From positions 34,159 through 42,250 of the forward strand of contig PBNG01000037.1 of NCBI GenBank assembly GCA_002723015.1: DNA of 8,092 nucleotides. The letters are read 5' to 3'. The stretch is from Roseibacillus sp. (lineage in GTDB: Bacteria; Verrucomicrobiota; Verrucomicrobiae; Verrucomicrobiales; Akkermansiaceae). Within the stretch, counting starts at the first letter, position 1. Each line of letters opens with the position of its first letter. The notes under the pieces were generated by a model that saw only the letters and a list, made by a program, of their open reading frames with translations, was not told where the DNA came from and made no database searches. Both the position numbers and the translations under genes were made by a program. This document shows positions 7,117 through 8,092 of the stretch, piece by piece.

Positions 7117-7284
7117 TCAGGAAAATATTCTCGCGAGGAGAGGCCATGCATGGGCTCCGAGGTAAATTCCTGCGATGCCAACGACTCCTGCAAGGGCTGG
7201 GGGGGCAGGAACCGGGAGTTTGCAGGCGCTGAAAATAATGCCGACAAGGATTCCGACGGCGAAAGCGAGAAGGATCTCAATCAT
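7117..7284 (-). CDS. XapX-family small membrane protein
   Basis: A 55-residue hydrophobic protein resembling the XapX domain (DUF1427-like): a first membrane helix at about 3-20 (EILLAFAVGILVGIIFSA), a short loop with the characteristic 'LPVPAPPALAG' (23-33), and a second helix at about 31-50 ending 'GIYLGAHAWPLL'. The Pro-rich turn after Val-Pro-Ala is the feature I rely on. The family is named after a gene near xapB in the E. coli xanthosine cluster; its biochemical role is unknown to me. ATG at 7282-7284 gives the standard N-terminus. An in-frame TTG at 7333-7335 would extend it by 17 residues and leave only 4 bp after nupC, but those residues are polar and not family-like. No Shine-Dalgarno is visible. 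Being between nucleoside transporter and phosphorylase, in the same direction, suggests a link to uptake. Confidence 0.75.
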   Translation of the reverse strand: MIEILLAFAVGILVGIIFSACKLPVPAPPALAGVVGIAGIYLGAHAWPLLARIFS

Positions 7285-7339
7285 TGTTCTTTTTGAGGTG
7301 TTTACAGTGCTGACCATGGGCGGTAGATGGATCAAGGGG

Positions 7340-8092
7340 TCAATTGCCGAGCGCGAGGAAAAGCCCCGCTATGGCGGCACTCATAAAATTCGCGAGGGAA
7401 GCAGCGAAAACCGCCTTGAGGCCCATCCGGGCAATGTCCGGGCGGCGGCTTGGAGCGATCCCGCCCAGACCGCCAAGGAGAATGGCGATGGAGGAGAGGT
7501 TTGCGAAACCGCATAAGGCGAAGGTTACAATACCCTCTGAGAGAGGAGAGAGCGATCCATCATCAAGGAGGGCCTTGTAGGCCACGAATTCGTTGAGGAT
7601 GATTTTTTGTCCGATGAAACTACCGGCCCGGCTCGCTTCTTCCCAGGGAACTCCAAGAATCCACGCCAATGGAGCAAAGATGACTCCGAGAATCTGCTGG
7701 AGGGAAAGATCGGGGCATCCAAACCAGCCGCCCAGTGTTCCAAGACCAAGATTAAGTAGGGCGATGAGCGCGATGAATGCGAGGAGCATGGCTCCGACAT
7801 TCAAGGCAAGCTTCAATCCCGCAGAGGCTCCCTGAGCCGCTGCATCAAGGACATTGACCGGCTTGTTCTCCTCCTCATCGCCGGGGAGGTTTTCCTCAGG
7901 AATATCGCTTTCGGGGAAAAGGATTTTGGCGAATAGCAACCCGCCCGGTGCGGCCATGAATGAGGCGGCAAGGAGATACTCAAGGTTCACTCCCATGCCC
8001 GCATATGCTGCCAGCACTGATCCCGCAATCGAGGAGAGGCCTCCTACCATGATTGCAAAGAGCTCTGACTGGGTCATCCGTGGAATGTAGGG
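7340..8092 (-). CDS. nupC: Concentrative nucleoside transporter, NupC/CNT family (5' part outside window)
   Basis: C-terminal 250 residues of a cation-coupled inner-membrane nucleoside importer; family members are about 400 residues, so the N-terminal transmembrane part and first re-entrant hairpin are beyond the right edge. The frame is open through 8092 (PYIPR precedes the first visible ATG at 8077). Counting from that ATG, the CNT signature '[19 protein letters not shown]' is at 152-170 and '[24 protein letters not shown]' at 189-212. By comparison with the Vibrio CNT structure, Glu163, Phe191, Asn193 and Ser196 should contact the nucleoside. '[25 protein letters not shown]' (5-29) is the conserved region after the central helices. 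An acidic cytoplasmic-type loop ([14 protein letters not shown]) lies at 60-73. The exact nucleoside preference cannot be read from this portion. It heads the visible operon, so the promoter lies outside the window. Confidence 0.95.
   Translation of the reverse strand, partial: PYIPRMTQSELFAIMVGGLSSIAGSVLAAYAGMGVNLEYLLAASFMAAPGGLLFAKILFPESDIPEENLPGDEEENKPVNVLDAAAQGASAGLKLALNVGAMLLAFIALIALLNLGLGTLGGWFGCPDLSLQQILGVIFAPLAWILGVPWEEASRAGSFIGQKIILNEFVAYKALLDDGSLSPLSEGIVTFALCGFANLSSIAILLGGLGGIAPSRRPDIARMGLKAVFAASLANFMSAAIAGLFLALGN

Larger units (their letters stand above)
3818..8092 (-). other. Nucleoside uptake and catabolism operon nupC-xapX-deoA-deoB-deoD
   Basis: Five same-strand genes have gaps of 55 bp (or 4 bp with the alternative xapX start), 27 bp, a 4-bp overlap and 15 bp. 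Together they import nucleosides, release bases and convert the sugar phosphates to 5-phosphates. deoC and a regulator such as deoR or cytR are absent from the visible part. No internal terminator or promoter was seen. Confidence 0.85.

Noticed and set aside
6679..7296. 205-codon open frame on the plus strand opposite deoA and xapX
   Set aside because: It is antisense to well-conserved deoA and crosses the deoA-xapX junction. It has no motif and a low-complexity polar C-terminus.

Overview
The window (roughly 55-60% GC by eye) is ordinary bacterial chromosome. It carries a complete-looking nucleoside salvage operon, a peptide release factor 2 gene, a PelD-like membrane protein and two small exported proteins. 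The secreted protein encoded at 1316-2053 resembles the SHD1-like ('WRDF...GRLVGYD...LSKEHRIFV') exported proteins that are common in Verrucomicrobiota and related PVC bacteria. I therefore lean towards a verrucomicrobial host, but this is inference from recalled family style and no marker gene here settles it.

Layout from left to right: (1) 1-1272, plus strand, a membrane-anchored coiled-coil/GAF/degenerate-GGDEF protein resembling PelD, probably missing its extreme N-terminus at the window edge. (2) 1316-2053, minus strand, a secreted protein whose frame is interrupted by TGA at 1478-1480 but stays convincingly coding for 53 more codons, to TAA at 1316-1318. A 7-bp hairpin with loop GGUCA follows the TGA at a spacing resembling bacterial SECIS elements. 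(3) 2109-3228, minus strand, prfB (RF2), which is full length only if the classical programmed +1 frameshift is used; the whole signal, CGGAGG-TAC-CTT-TGA-C, is present at 3138-3153. (4) A 127-bp divergent gap, then a small lipoprotein gene on the plus strand (3356-3808). (5) 3818-8092, minus strand, the operon nupC (5'-truncated by the window), xapX, deoA, deoB, deoD.

The operon reads as one pathway. NupC imports nucleosides. DeoA (pyrimidine) and DeoD (purine) phosphorolyse them to free bases and (deoxy)ribose-1-phosphate, and DeoB isomerises these to the 5-phosphates for central metabolism. deoC (deoxyribose-phosphate aldolase) is not in the window and could lie elsewhere. A tiny XapX-family membrane protein sits between transporter and phosphorylase, which adds a genomic link between XapX and nucleoside uptake or catabolism.

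I saw no tRNA, rRNA, CRISPR array, insertion sequence or convincing intrinsic terminator. No gene-free stretch exceeds 300 bases. The points most worth a second look are the interrupted secreted-protein gene with its possible recoding hairpin, the RF2 frameshift, the operonic XapX, and the PelD-like protein that appears to have lost its c-di-GMP-binding RxxD motif.
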